Shown: positions 13,501 through 20,352 of the stretch, piece after piece | Numbering within the stretch: the first letter of the stretch is position 1 | Layout of the letters: each line of letters begins with the position of its first letter | Assembly: GCA_003250135.1 (NCBI GenBank) | Contig: QKHF01000150.1 | Location: forward strand, 1 to 24,014 | Direction: 5' to 3' | From: Paracoccaceae bacterium | Lineage (GTDB): Bacteria; Pseudomonadota; Alphaproteobacteria; Rhodobacterales; Rhodobacteraceae | Length of the DNA: 24,014 nucleotides | Notes under the pieces: model-generated | Database searches by the model: none | What the model was told of the DNA's origin: nothing | What the model saw: the letters and a program-made list of their open reading frames with translations, nothing else | Program-made: the position numbers and the translations under genes

Positions 13501-15759
13501 ATGCACCACCCCGACCCTTCCGGGCCTCGCGTCCTGCTGAAGTCTCTTCGGCAGGCGATGGCCGAACGGGGTGGTGGTCAGCAGCGTCTCGACACCATCG
13601 TGAAGCTGATCGCGACCAACATGGTCGCCGAGGTGTGCTCGGTCTATCTAAAGCGTGACGAAGCGAACCTGGAGCTGTGCGCCACCGAAGGTCTGAACCC
13701 CGGCGCCGTGCACAAGTCCAGCCTGAAGGTGGGCGAAGGCCTGGTCGGCCGCATCGCCCGGTCAGGCTCTCCCGTCAACTCCGCGGACGCCGAGCACGAG
13801 CCCGGCTTCCTCTACCTGCCTGAGACGGGGGAGGAGGCGTATCGCTCCTTCCTTGGCGTGCCGATCCAGCGCCTGGGCAACGTGCTGGGGGTGCTGGTCG
13901 TTCAGAACCGGGCCGGGCGCCATTACGACGAGGCCGAGGTCGAGGCGCTCGAAATCGTCGCCATGGTGCTGGCCGAGATGGCCGAAGCGGGCGAATTGTT
14001 GCGTCCGCTCGCACTGGATCCGCTGTCCAAGACCAAACCGCCCGCCGCCGCGCGCGGCGTCGCCGCCGCCGACGGCTTCGCCCGCGGCAAGGTGGTGCTG
14101 CATGAACCGCGCATCGTCGTCGCCAACCCCATCGCCGAGCATGTGCAGGTGGAGTTGACCCGCCTGCACGAGGCGATCGACGCGATGCGCAGCGAGATCG
14201 ACGCGCTGGTCAACTCCAAGGCCGTGCGCGACGCGGGCGAGCACCGTGGCGTGCTCGAGGCGTTTCGCATGTTCGCCCATGACAAGGGCTGGGTGCGCCG
14301 GCTGGAGGAGGCGGTGGAGTCCGGCCTCGCCGCCGAGGCCGCGGTCGAGAAGGTGCAGTCCGACACCCGCCTCAGAATGGAGCGGATCACCGATCCCTAC
14401 CTGCGGGAGCGCCTGCACGATCTCGACGACATCGCCAACCGGCTGATCCGTTTCCTGGTCGGCGCCGAGCCGATCACGGCCGACTCGCTGGCCGACGAGG
14501 CGGTGCTGGTCGCCCGCAACATAGGTCCGGGAGAGTTGCTGGATTACGGCGCGGAACTGAAGGCGCTGGTGCTGGAGGAGGGCTCCGTCTCCTCGCACGC
14601 CTCGATCATCGCGCGCGCGCTCAACATTCCGCTGGTGGTGCGCGCGCAGGGGGTCATCGCGATCTCCGAGAACGACGACCCCATCATCGTCGATGGCGAC
14701 AGCGGAATGGTCTATCTGCGCCCGGAAGCGGCTGTGATCGACAGCTATGGCGAACGCGCCGAGATCCGCCGCCACGACGCGGAGGAGTTCCGAGCCATCC
14801 GCGACCTGCCCGCCAAGACGCTGGACGGGGTCGAGATTCGACTGGACATGAACGCGGGCCTGATGGCCGACCTGCCGCATCTGGGCGAAAGCGGCGCGTC
14901 GGGGGTCGGCCTCTATCGAACCGAGCTTCTGTTCATGGTGCGCTCCTCGCTGCCGCGACGGGACGAGCAGGCGGAGATCTACAGCCGGATCATCGACGCG
15001 GCGCATGGCAAGCGGCTGGTGTTCCGCACCCTCGACATCGGCTCGGACAAGGTGCTCAGCTATTTCAAGCGTGAGCCGGAGGAGAACCCGGCGCTGGGCT
15101 GGCGCGCGATCCGTCTGGCGATGGACCGGCGCCAGATGATGCGGATGCAGGCCCAGGCGCTGCTGCGCGGCGCAGGAGAGCGCCCCCTGAGCGTGATGTT
15201 CCCTTTCGTGGCGACCGAGAACGAGTTCTATGCGGCCCGCGACGTCCTGCTGACCGAGGCCGAACGGGTGCGCGCCCAGGGCCACGCCGCGCCCGAGACG
15301 ATCGAGTGCGGGGTCATGCTGGAGATTCCCGGCCTCGCCTATGCGTCGGACCGCTTCTTCCGCGAGGTCGATTTCGTCTCCATTGGCGGCAACGATCTGG
15401 AGCAGTTCTTCTACGCCGCCGACCGCGGCAACGAGAAGGTCCGTCGACGCTACGATCCGCTCCTGCTGTCGTTCCTCGACTTCATCGGGCAGATCGTCGA
15501 CCGCTGCGCGGCGGGCGGAACCTCGCTGTCCTTCTGCGGCGAGGCTGCGGCGCGGCCGGTGAACGCGGCGGCCTTCGCCGCGATGGGGCTGAAGGCGATG
15601 TCCATGCGTCCCGCCGCCATCGGCCCGGTCAAGCGCCTGATTCGCGCGATCGATCTTCATGAGGCCCGCGCCGTGATCGAGCGGGCGCGGCGCAAGGACG
15701 AGTTGTCGGCGCGCCCGGCGCTGGAGAACTGGCTGCGCGAGATCGGCGCGCCGGCCTGA
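13501..15759 (+). CDS. ptsP: Nitrogen-PTS enzyme I (phosphoenolpyruvate-protein phosphotransferase, GAF type)
   Basis: A 752-residue enzyme I of the nitrogen PTS, which passes phosphate from phosphoenolpyruvate to NPr (PtsO). An N-terminal GAF domain spans about 17-165, as in PtsP but not in sugar enzyme I. The HPr-like-binding and swivel region follows, with the phospho-histidine H366 in EEGSVSSHASIIARAL. The PEP-binding barrel (about 420-740) has GLYRTELLFM, FRTLDIGSDK, RAIRLAMDR, the DFVSIGGNDLEQFFYAADR signature and the catalytic Cys in SFCGEAAARP. The signature has Gly where most enzyme I proteins have Thr (SIGTNDL). The stop lies only 8 nt from the convergent DUF599 stop, with no terminator between them. 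Confidence 0.95.
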   Translation: MHHPDPSGPRVLLKSLRQAMAERGGGQQRLDTIVKLIATNMVAEVCSVYLKRDEANLELCATEGLNPGAVHKSSLKVGEGLVGRIARSGSPVNSADAEHEPGFLYLPETGEEAYRSFLGVPIQRLGNVLGVLVVQNRAGRHYDEAEVEALEIVAMVLAEMAEAGELLRPLALDPLSKTKPPAAARGVAAADGFARGKVVLHEPRIVVANPIAEHVQVELTRLHEAIDAMRSEIDALVNSKAVRDAGEHRGVLEAFRMFAHDKGWVRRLEEAVESGLAAEAAVEKVQSDTRLRMERITDPYLRERLHDLDDIANRLIRFLVGAEPITADSLADEAVLVARNIGPGELLDYGAELKALVLEEGSVSSHASIIARALNIPLVVRAQGVIAISENDDPIIVDGDSGMVYLRPEAAVIDSYGERAEIRRHDAEEFRAIRDLPAKTLDGVEIRLDMNAGLMADLPHLGESGASGVGLYRTELLFMVRSSLPRRDEQAEIYSRIIDAAHGKRLVFRTLDIGSDKVLSYFKREPEENPALGWRAIRLAMDRRQMMRMQAQALLRGAGERPLSVMFPFVATENEFYAARDVLLTEAERVRAQGHAAPETIECGVMLEIPGLAYASDRFFREVDFVSIGGNDLEQFFYAADRGNEKVRRRYDPLLLSFLDFIGQIVDRCAAGGTSLSFCGEAAARPVNAAAFAAMGLKAMSMRPAAIGPVKRLIRAIDLHEARAVIERARRKDELSARPALENWLREIGAPA

Positions 15760-15767
15760 GGGCGGCT

Positions 15768-16466
15768 CTATTTCCGCAACAGGATCGCCCGCGTGCCGGA
15801 CCGGAACTCGCGCCGGAACAGCATGAACGCCGTCAGCGTGACCGAGATCAGCAGCGCCCAGGCGCCGATCAGCCAGGCGAGCGCGGCCAGCGCGAAATAG
15901 ATCGCCCTCAGCCCGCGATTGAAGCTCTTGGTGGCCGAAATGTTTAGCTCCGCCGCCTTCTCGGCCATTTTTTCGCGCTCTGGCGAGTCGGGATCGTTCG
16001 GGATCGCGCCCAGAAGCACCGCGCAATAGCCGAATACCCGGTGCGACCAGACGAAATGCAGGAACCCGGTGGCGAGGATCGCGATCACCCCCAGCAGTTT
16101 CACGATCCAGGCGGTGCGCGGCGCGGACAAATCGGCCGCAAGATCGGTCGCCACGTGCGACAGCTCGTCGGTCTGGCCCAAAAGCGCCATCGCCGCGCCC
16201 AGAGCGGCCAGGCTGGCCGAGGCGAAAAACGCCGAGCCATTCCTGAGGTTCGACAGCAGGGTGGCGTCGAAAATCCGCGCTTCTCGAAGAGACGCCTCGC
16301 GAAACCACGCCCGCCTGTACTGCGCCATCAATTCACCGGTGGAGGTGGCGTCTCCTGTTCGGCTTTCGATGATCCGGCCCGTCGCCACCCAGGCGGCGAA
16401 CAGATAGACCGCCGCAGCGGCGTCCCATACGGTCATCACGGACAGGAATGTCGGAATTTCAAGCAT
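15768..16466 (-). CDS. DUF599 family membrane protein
   Basis: A 232-residue protein of the DUF599 family, function unknown. Hydrophobic segments are visible near residues 8-27 (VWDAAAAVYLFAAW), 75-97, 117-140 (WIVKLLGVIAILATGFLHFVW) and 185-215. Between them lie polar stretches with MAQYRRAWFREASLREARIFDATLL before segment 2 and ELNISATKSFNRGLRAIYF before segment 4, both family hallmarks. I chose the start at 16466 because the upstream in-frame extension is low in hydrophobicity and unlike the family, although no clear ribosome site is seen. It is divergent from the protease pair and convergent with ptsP. Confidence 0.8.
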   Translation of the reverse strand: MLEIPTFLSVMTVWDAAAAVYLFAAWVATGRIIESRTGDATSTGELMAQYRRAWFREASLREARIFDATLLSNLRNGSAFFASASLAALGAAMALLGQTDELSHVATDLAADLSAPRTAWIVKLLGVIAILATGFLHFVWSHRVFGYCAVLLGAIPNDPDSPEREKMAEKAAELNISATKSFNRGLRAIYFALAALAWLIGAWALLISVTLTAFMLFRREFRSGTRAILLRK

Positions 16467-16563
16467 GTGGCGTTGGTAGCAACCCGGGCGCGTCGACGCA
16501 AAGACGCAATGTCGCCCGACGTCGCCGTTGCGCGCGGGGCGGATGCGCGGGATGCTCGCGTCC

Positions 16564-17289
16564 ATGACGCGCACGCCGCTCTCCCGCAGGTTTCTTCTCG
16601 CCGTCGCCGCCGCGCTGATCGCCTGCGGCGCGGCCGCGGATGACCGTCGCCCCGTCACCCCGGAGGAGCGCGTCTGGCGCGCCGTCGGGCGGATCAACCA
16701 GGGCAACGGCGCCTTCTGCACCGGAGCGCTGATAGCGCCCGACCTGGTCGTCACAGCCGCGCACTGCCTCTACCACCCGCGCACCGGAAAACGGCTGCGG
16801 CCCGAATCCGTGCACTTCGTCGCCGGCTGGGCCAAGGGAGAGGCCGTCGCCCATCGTCTCGGCGCCGCCATCGCGCAGTCGCCGGTCTTCGACCCCGGCG
16901 CGGCGCCGACGCCCGCCGTCATGTCCACCGACATCGCGCTCGTGCGGTTGCGCAGCCCGATCCCCGGCGATCTGGTCACGCCCTTGCCGGTCGCGCCGTC
17001 GCAATCGGGAGAGCGGGACGCGCTGGTGGTCAGCTACGCGCGCGACCGGGCGCATCTAGCCTCGGTCGAACGGTGTCGCGCCGCATTCCCGACGCGGCCG
17101 AGCCGCCCGGCCCTCGCCGGCTGCGCCTCCGTCGAGGGCGCCTCAGGCGCGCCGCTTCTGGTGAAGGTGGGCGACCATTACGCCGTGGCCGCGGTGGTGT
17201 CCGGGCGACAGGGAGAGGGGCGGGAGGCCCGCGCCGTGGCCACGCCGCTACACCCGGAACTGAACTTGCTCAGGGATATGCTGAAGTGA
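16564..17289 (+). CDS. Secreted trypsin-like serine protease, copy 1
   Basis: A 241-residue chymotrypsin-fold (S1-like) protease. The start at 16564 gives a good signal peptide (Arg-rich start, then LLAVAAALIACGA), so the protein should be exported. In-frame ATGs at 16528, 16543 and 16552 are alternatives, and none has a clear ribosome site. The catalytic triad is readable as H67 in VVTAAHC, D123 in STDIALVRL and S194 in EGASGAPLL. The usual GDSGGP is here GASGAP. Two Cys pairs (CTGAL with AAHC, and ERC with GCAS) fit the common trypsin disulfides. The substrate is unknown. It is followed at 45 nt by a second, related protease. Confidence 0.8.
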   Translation: MTRTPLSRRFLLAVAAALIACGAAADDRRPVTPEERVWRAVGRINQGNGAFCTGALIAPDLVVTAAHCLYHPRTGKRLRPESVHFVAGWAKGEAVAHRLGAAIAQSPVFDPGAAPTPAVMSTDIALVRLRSPIPGDLVTPLPVAPSQSGERDALVVSYARDRAHLASVERCRAAFPTRPSRPALAGCASVEGASGAPLLVKVGDHYAVAAVVSGRQGEGREARAVATPLHPELNLLRDMLK

Positions 17290-17334
17290 CGCTATCCGCG
17301 CTGGTTTCGCCGCGCGCTGACTTACGCTGAAATC

Positions 17335-18081
17335 ATGTTCACGCGCCTGACCGCCATCTTCAGTCTCGCAACGTTGGCGGTCATCGCCGTGTCGGCCGCG
17401 CGCGCGCCGCATGCCGAGGCGCTGGATCTCGGACTGACGCGGATGATCCACTCCACCGAACGCGCGGAATGGAGCGGGGTCGGCCGCCTCCGATTGCGAG
17501 GCGGCGGGTTCTGCACGGCCGCGCTGTTGAACGAGACAATGGCGGTCACCGCCGCGCACTGTGTGTTCGACCCTGAGACCAGAAAGCCCGAGAAGCCCGA
17601 AGAAATGACCTTCGAGGCCGGTTTCTGGATGAGCCGGGCGGCGGCCACCCGCAGGATCGCCAATTACGTCGCGCATCCCGATTACGCCTATGTCGAGCGT
17701 CCCGGCGTCAGTTCCATAAGCGCGGATCTCGCCATACTCGTGCTTGAGAAGCCGATCGAAACCTCGACGGCGCGGTCTTTCGAACTGGCCTCCAGAATTG
17801 CGGCCGGGGACAAGGTCGCTCTCGTCTCCTATGGCGACACGCGACAGAACATCCCGACGATTCAGGAACCCTGCCGAGTGCTGGGCGTCGAGGATGCGGT
17901 GTTCGTTCTGGATTGCGGCGCGGTGCCCGGGACGTCGGGCGCGCCGGTCTTCATCCGCGATGGCGAGCGGGCGGACATCGCCGCGATCGTCTCGGCCATC
18001 GGCTGGTCGCCGAAGGGCAAAATCACCTTCGCGGTGTCCGTGGAAAGGGCCTTGCCGGGCGTGCTGAGCGCGCTCCGCTGA
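17335..18081 (+). CDS. Secreted trypsin-like serine protease, copy 2
   Basis: A 248-residue S1-like protease with an N-terminal signal segment (LTAIFSLATLAVIAVSAARA, cleavage probably near residue 24-29). Triad residues are H75 in VTAAHC, D131 in SADLAILVL and S201 in PGTSGAPVF. Cys60/Cys76 and Cys180/Cys194 are at trypsin-like positions. It shares with its upstream neighbour the order FCTAALL...AAHC...DxAxLxL...SGAP and a similar length, so the two look like diverged tandem duplicates, probably co-transcribed. No strong ribosome site precedes the ATG. Both lack the canonical GDSGGP, so specificity may differ from trypsin. Confidence 0.8.
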   Translation: MFTRLTAIFSLATLAVIAVSAARAPHAEALDLGLTRMIHSTERAEWSGVGRLRLRGGGFCTAALLNETMAVTAAHCVFDPETRKPEKPEEMTFEAGFWMSRAAATRRIANYVAHPDYAYVERPGVSSISADLAILVLEKPIETSTARSFELASRIAAGDKVALVSYGDTRQNIPTIQEPCRVLGVEDAVFVLDCGAVPGTSGAPVFIRDGERADIAAIVSAIGWSPKGKITFAVSVERALPGVLSALR

Positions 18082-18085
18082 CCCC

Positions 18086-18114
18086 CTTGACGGCGCAGGC
18101 GCGCGCAACCACAT
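18086..18114 (+). promoter_or_regulatory. Candidate RpoH (sigma-32) promoter of hsp20
   Basis: CTTGAC (18086-18091) and CCACAT (18109-18114, 5 of 6 to CCCCAT) resemble the -35 and -10 elements of heat-shock promoters. The 17-nt gap between these two hexamers is at the long end. The start would fall near 18121 and give a leader of about 92 nt that contains the thermometer structure described next. Confidence 0.4.
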
Positions 18115-18149
18115 CCCTTTAGCGGACGCCCGTTCCGGGGTTCGCCACA

Positions 18150-18209
18150 ACACGTCCGGCCCGTCTGAAACAGAGGGCCGAAACCCGTGTATCGCTCTCA
18201 TGGAGGATA
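18150..18209 (+). promoter_or_regulatory. ROSE-type RNA thermometer in the hsp20 leader
   Basis: The last hairpin (18190-18209) folds the ribosome site into a stem. TCGCT at 18192-18196 faces AGGA at 18204-18207, with G18194 unpaired, which is the signature pairing of ROSE elements (UYGCU opposite AGGA with one bulged G). Outer pairs TA/TA and an inner C-G pair complete it. Upstream is a second hairpin: CGGCCC (18157-18162) with GGGCCG (18175-18180) and TCTG with CAGA around an AAA loop, extended by ACACG (18150-18154) with CGTGT (18186-18190). The expected action is to hide GGAGG (18202-18206) at normal temperature and melt on heat shock. Confidence 0.8.
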
Positions 18210-18212
18210 GAC

Positions 18213-18668
18213 ATGCGACACTTCGATCTTTCACCCCTTTATCGCTCGACCGTCGGTTTCGACCGCCTTGGCTCGCTGATCGACGCCGCGCTTTCGGCTG
18301 AACCGAGCGCGCCGAGCTACCCGCCCTACAACATCGAGAAGACTGGCGAGAACGCCTACCGCATTTCCGTCGCGGTGGCCGGATTCGCCGAGGATGAGTT
18401 GAACATCGAGGCCAAGGAAGGCCAGCTAATCATCTCCGGCGCCAAGCAGGAGTCCGATGAGGAGAAGGGCGCGACCTACCTTTACCGCGGCATCGCCGCC
18501 CGCGCCTTCGAGCGCCGCTTCCAGCTGGCCGACCATGTCCGAGCGCACGGCGCCCGGCTTGAGAATGGCCTCCTGCATGTCGATCTGGTGCGCGAAGTGC
18601 CCGAGGCGCTGAAGCCCCGCAAGATCGAGATCGCGAAAGGCGCGGCCGTCGAGTCGAAGGCGGTCTAA
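18213..18668 (+). CDS. Small heat-shock protein, Hsp20/alpha-crystallin family (IbpA-like)
   Basis: A 151-residue class A small heat-shock chaperone. It opens MRHFDLSPLYRSTVGFDRL, typical of alphaproteobacterial IbpA/HspH-type proteins. The alpha-crystallin domain spans about residues 36-130, with YNIEKTGENAYRISVAVAGF at 39-58 and the ARLENGLLHVDL motif at 114-125. The C-terminal IxI-type motif is KIEI at 137-140. It holds unfolding proteins in a refoldable state for ClpB and DnaK; clpB lies 4 kb away with its own heat-shock-like promoter. The start follows GGAGG by 6 nt, and that site is buried in the thermometer hairpin. A strong terminator follows. Confidence 0.95.
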   Translation: MRHFDLSPLYRSTVGFDRLGSLIDAALSAEPSAPSYPPYNIEKTGENAYRISVAVAGFAEDELNIEAKEGQLIISGAKQESDEEKGATYLYRGIAARAFERRFQLADHVRAHGARLENGLLHVDLVREVPEALKPRKIEIAKGAAVESKAV

Positions 18669-18692
18669 ACCGCTCTTCATCCCAAACCACCG

Positions 18693-18717
18693 AGGCCCCG
18701 CCCAGGCGGGGCCTTTT
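18693..18717 (+). terminator. Intrinsic terminator of hsp20
   Basis: A 9-bp GC stem (18693-18701 with 18706-18714) with loop CCAG is followed by TTTTCCTT, 25 nt after the hsp20 stop. Confidence 0.85.
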
Positions 18718-18747
18718 CCTTCGGGGCGCCCAGAAACACCAATCCCC

Positions 18748-18788
18748 AAAAACCGAACGCCGCGCCCTCCAAACCGGAGAGCGCGGCG
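18748..18788 (-). terminator. Intrinsic terminator of rpmJ
   Basis: An 8-bp stem (18758-18765 with 18781-18788), one C/A mismatch and four further pairs (18767-18770 with 18776-18779) enclose the loop AAACC. On the minus strand it is followed after CGTTCGG by a short run of U. A smaller hairpin at 18806-18824 lies between it and the rpmJ stop and may assist. Confidence 0.65.
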
Positions 18789-18828
18789 CTCTGAATTCTT
18801 CAAGAGACCGGCGCGAGGCCGGTCGCGC

Positions 18829-18954
18829 TCAGCCCTGACGGGCCTTGAAGCGGCGCTGCGTCTTGTTGATCACATAGACGCGGCCTTTGCGGCGCACCAC
18901 GCGGCAGTCGCGATGGCGGCTTTTGAGCGACTTGAGCGAGTTGCGAACCTTCAT
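18829..18954 (-). CDS. rpmJ: 50S ribosomal protein L36, 41-residue zinc-free form
   Basis: A 41-residue, very basic protein MKVRNSLKSLKSRHRDCRVV onward, ending RRFKARQG, which is ribosomal protein L36 of the large subunit. It has only one Cys (C17), so it is the form without the four-ligand zinc site, as is usual in alphaproteobacteria. The start at 18954 follows GAGAAGGA by about 2-5 nt. The upstream in-frame ATGs at 19041 and nearby would add a non-family extension. It is monocistronic and lies between its own terminator and the tRNA-Val terminator. Confidence 0.95.
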   Translation of the reverse strand: MKVRNSLKSLKSRHRDCRVVRRKGRVYVINKTQRRFKARQG

Positions 18955-18977
18955 GGTCCTTCTCCGTCTCGTTTCGC

Positions 18978-19001
18978 GGCCCTTTCGGGCCAGCTCTGGC
19001 C
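18978..19001 (-). promoter_or_regulatory. Mutually exclusive hairpins in the rpmJ leader
   Basis: Read on the minus strand, GGCCA-GAGC-TGGCC (19001-18988) and GGCCC-GAAA-GGGCC (18991-18978) share the four bases 18988-18991, so only one can form at a time. The second has a GNRA tetraloop and lies about 15 nt before the ribosome site. This could be an autoregulatory leader of the ribosomal protein gene. The pairing is seen; the function is inferred. Confidence 0.4.
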
Positions 19002-19039
19002 TTTGCGATCGCGCCGCGCCCATCGCGCTGCGCTTCGAC

Positions 19040-19074
19040 AAAAAATCCCCGCCAGTCGAACAACCGGGGCGGGG
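19040..19074 (-). terminator. Intrinsic terminator of tRNA-Val
   Basis: A 7-bp stem CCCCGCC/GGCGGGG (19068-19074 with 19047-19053) is followed on the minus strand by A and six U residues (19045-19040), just downstream of the tRNA 3' end. Confidence 0.75.
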
Positions 19075-19080
19075 CGTGAA

Positions 19081-19155
19081 TGGTGGGCGCGGCTGGGATT
19101 GAACCAGCGACCCCTACGATGTCAACGTAGTGCTCTCCCGCTGAGCTACGCGCCC
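19081..19155 (-). tRNA. tRNA-Val (anticodon GAC)
   Basis: A full cloverleaf on the minus strand. The acceptor arm GGGCGCG (19155-19149) pairs with CGCGCCC (19091-19085). The D arm is GCTC...GAGC, the anticodon stem CTACG/CGTAG has loop TTGACAT and therefore anticodon GAC, and the T arm GCTGG/CCAGC has loop TTCAATC. The discriminator A is followed by CCA encoded in the DNA (19083-19081). It reads GUC and GUU valine codons. A promoter and a terminator flank it, so it is a single-gene unit. Confidence 0.97.
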
Positions 19156-19191
19156 GTCGTGCGCAACAGGCCTCGGCCGCCGCGCCGCTGT

Positions 19192-19220
19192 CGTATAGTT
19201 TGGGGCCTCGAGAGGCGCAA
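19192..19220 (-). promoter_or_regulatory. Candidate promoter of tRNA-Val
   Basis: TTGCGC (19220-19215) and TATACG (19197-19192) on the minus strand are spaced by 17 nt and lie about 37 nt before the mature tRNA 5' end. The region also holds the leader of the divergent amidohydrolase gene. Confidence 0.55.
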
Positions 19221-19304
19221 GTCCTTTTGCATCCCCGCGCGGCCGCGCTATGGTTCGCTTTGGCGGACACGATTTTGCGCCGCCGCAGCGGAGATGCGAA
19301 CGCC

Positions 19305-20225
19305 ATGAGCCCATCCGACGGGCGCCCATTCCAAACGCCGGCCGAGCGCGCTGCGTTCTCCGGTCCGGCGGAGCAGGGCTACAGGATTCTGGAGCCGGAC
19401 GGCCGCCTCTCCGCCGCGGTGTTCAGTTCTCCGCACAGCGGCCGGGCCTATCCCAAGTCCTTTCTCGAACGCTCCCGGCTTGATCCGCTTGCGCTGCGCG
19501 CGTCGGAGGATGCGTTCGTCGATGAGCTTTTCGATTGCGCCCCGGGTCACGGCGCGCCCCTGATCGCAGCCGAGATCCCGCGCGCGCTGGTCGATCTCAA
19601 TCGGTCTCCGCGCGATCTGGACCCGGCCGTAATCGACGGGGTCCGGGCGGGGCCGCTTAATCCCCGAGTCGCGGCGGGGCTGGGGGTTATTCCGCGCCTC
19701 GTCGCCGAAGGCGCGCCGATCTACAACGGAAAGATCCCGCTTCTGGAGGCGAAGCGGCGGCTCGAAACGCTGCACGCGCCCTATCACGCCGCGCTCGTGG
19801 CCTTGGTGGAACGCGCCCGCGCCCGGCATGGACAGGCGATCCTGTTCGATTGCCACTCCATGCCGCGGGATGCGCTGAAAAACGTCAATCGCCCCTGCGG
19901 GCGGCGGCCTGAGATCGTGATTGGCGACCGGTTCGGTGCGGCGGCGTCGCGGGAAATGTCGGACCTGGCGGAAGCCGCATTCGCCGAGGCCGGTTTTGTC
20001 GTCACCCGCAACGCGCCTTTCGCGGGCGGGCATATCACGCAGACCTATGGCCGTCCCGCGCGCGGCGTTCACGCGATCCAGATCGAGATTGATCGCAGCC
20101 TGTATCTGGATGAGGCGCGGGTGGAGAAGAACGCGGGTTTCGAGGCCACGCGGCGCGCGATCGCCGAGGCCGTCATCCGCCTTTGCCAGGCGCCGGCCGC
20201 GCGTCGCGCGATGGCGGCGGAATAG
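19305..20225 (+). CDS. N-formylglutamate amidohydrolase family protein
   Basis: A 306-residue protein of the N-formylglutamate amidohydrolase (FGase/HutG-like) family, which releases formate and glutamate at the end of one histidine-degradation route. Family motifs seen: SSPHSGR at 41-47, VDLNRSPRDLDP at 96-107, the metal-binding DCHSMP at 182-187, GGHITQTYG at 241-249 and QIEIDRSLY at 259-267. The start at 19305 follows GGAG by 11 nt. An in-frame ATG at 19200 would add residues unlike the family and overlap the tRNA promoter. No other hut gene is nearby, so the real substrate may be another N-acyl amino acid. Confidence 0.85.
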   Translation: MSPSDGRPFQTPAERAAFSGPAEQGYRILEPDGRLSAAVFSSPHSGRAYPKSFLERSRLDPLALRASEDAFVDELFDCAPGHGAPLIAAEIPRALVDLNRSPRDLDPAVIDGVRAGPLNPRVAAGLGVIPRLVAEGAPIYNGKIPLLEAKRRLETLHAPYHAALVALVERARARHGQAILFDCHSMPRDALKNVNRPCGRRPEIVIGDRFGAAASREMSDLAEAAFAEAGFVVTRNAPFAGGHITQTYGRPARGVHAIQIEIDRSLYLDEARVEKNAGFEATRRAIAEAVIRLCQAPAARRAMAAE

Positions 20226-20242
20226 AGCGCAGACAATCAACC

Positions 20243-20318
20243 AAAAAAAGAGGCCGTCCCGAAGGACGGCCCAAGTCTAGGGAGGAAACGCCCAGGAAGG
20301 GCGGTGGCCGTAGCCACG
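20243..20318 (-). ncRNA. Candidate small RNA with anti-Shine-Dalgarno segment and strong terminator
   Basis: On the minus strand three hairpins follow in order. GTGGC-TACG-GCCAC is at 20317-20304, CGCCC-TTCCT-GGGCG at 20303-20289, and the terminator GGCCGTCC-TTCG-GGACGGCC at 20271-20252 ends with TC and seven U (20249-20243). Between hairpins 2 and 3 is an unpaired TTTCCTCCC (20288-20280), complementary to Shine-Dalgarno sequences. The terminator cannot serve the plus-strand amidohydrolase gene, because its U-tract lies on the minus side. It is about 200 nt past the dinB stop. The length would be about 75 nt. The CU-rich segment recalls the stress-induced CCUCCUCCC-motif RNAs of Rhodobacter, but membership is not shown. 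Confidence 0.55.
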
Positions 20319-20324
20319 TCTCTA

Positions 20325-20352
20325 ACTATGTGTGCACCGCAGCAAAAATCAA
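20325..20352 (-). promoter_or_regulatory. Candidate promoter of the small RNA
   Basis: TTGATT (20352-20347, 4 of 6) and CATAGT (20330-20325, 4 of 6) on the minus strand are separated by 16 nt. They place a start near 20318, exactly before the first hairpin of the candidate RNA. The surrounding 190 nt are clearly more A/T-rich than the neighbouring genes. Confidence 0.35.

Noticed and set aside
13762..16308. Very long minus-strand open frame (848 codons) antisense to ptsP
   Set aside because: It is a GC-skew shadow of ptsP. The translation is Arg/Gly/His/Asp-rich with no domain, and it runs through the DUF599 gene in another frame.
19200..19304. Upstream ATG for the amidohydrolase gene
   Set aside because: It would lie inside the tRNA-Val promoter and add residues unlike the family; 19305 has a GGAG site.
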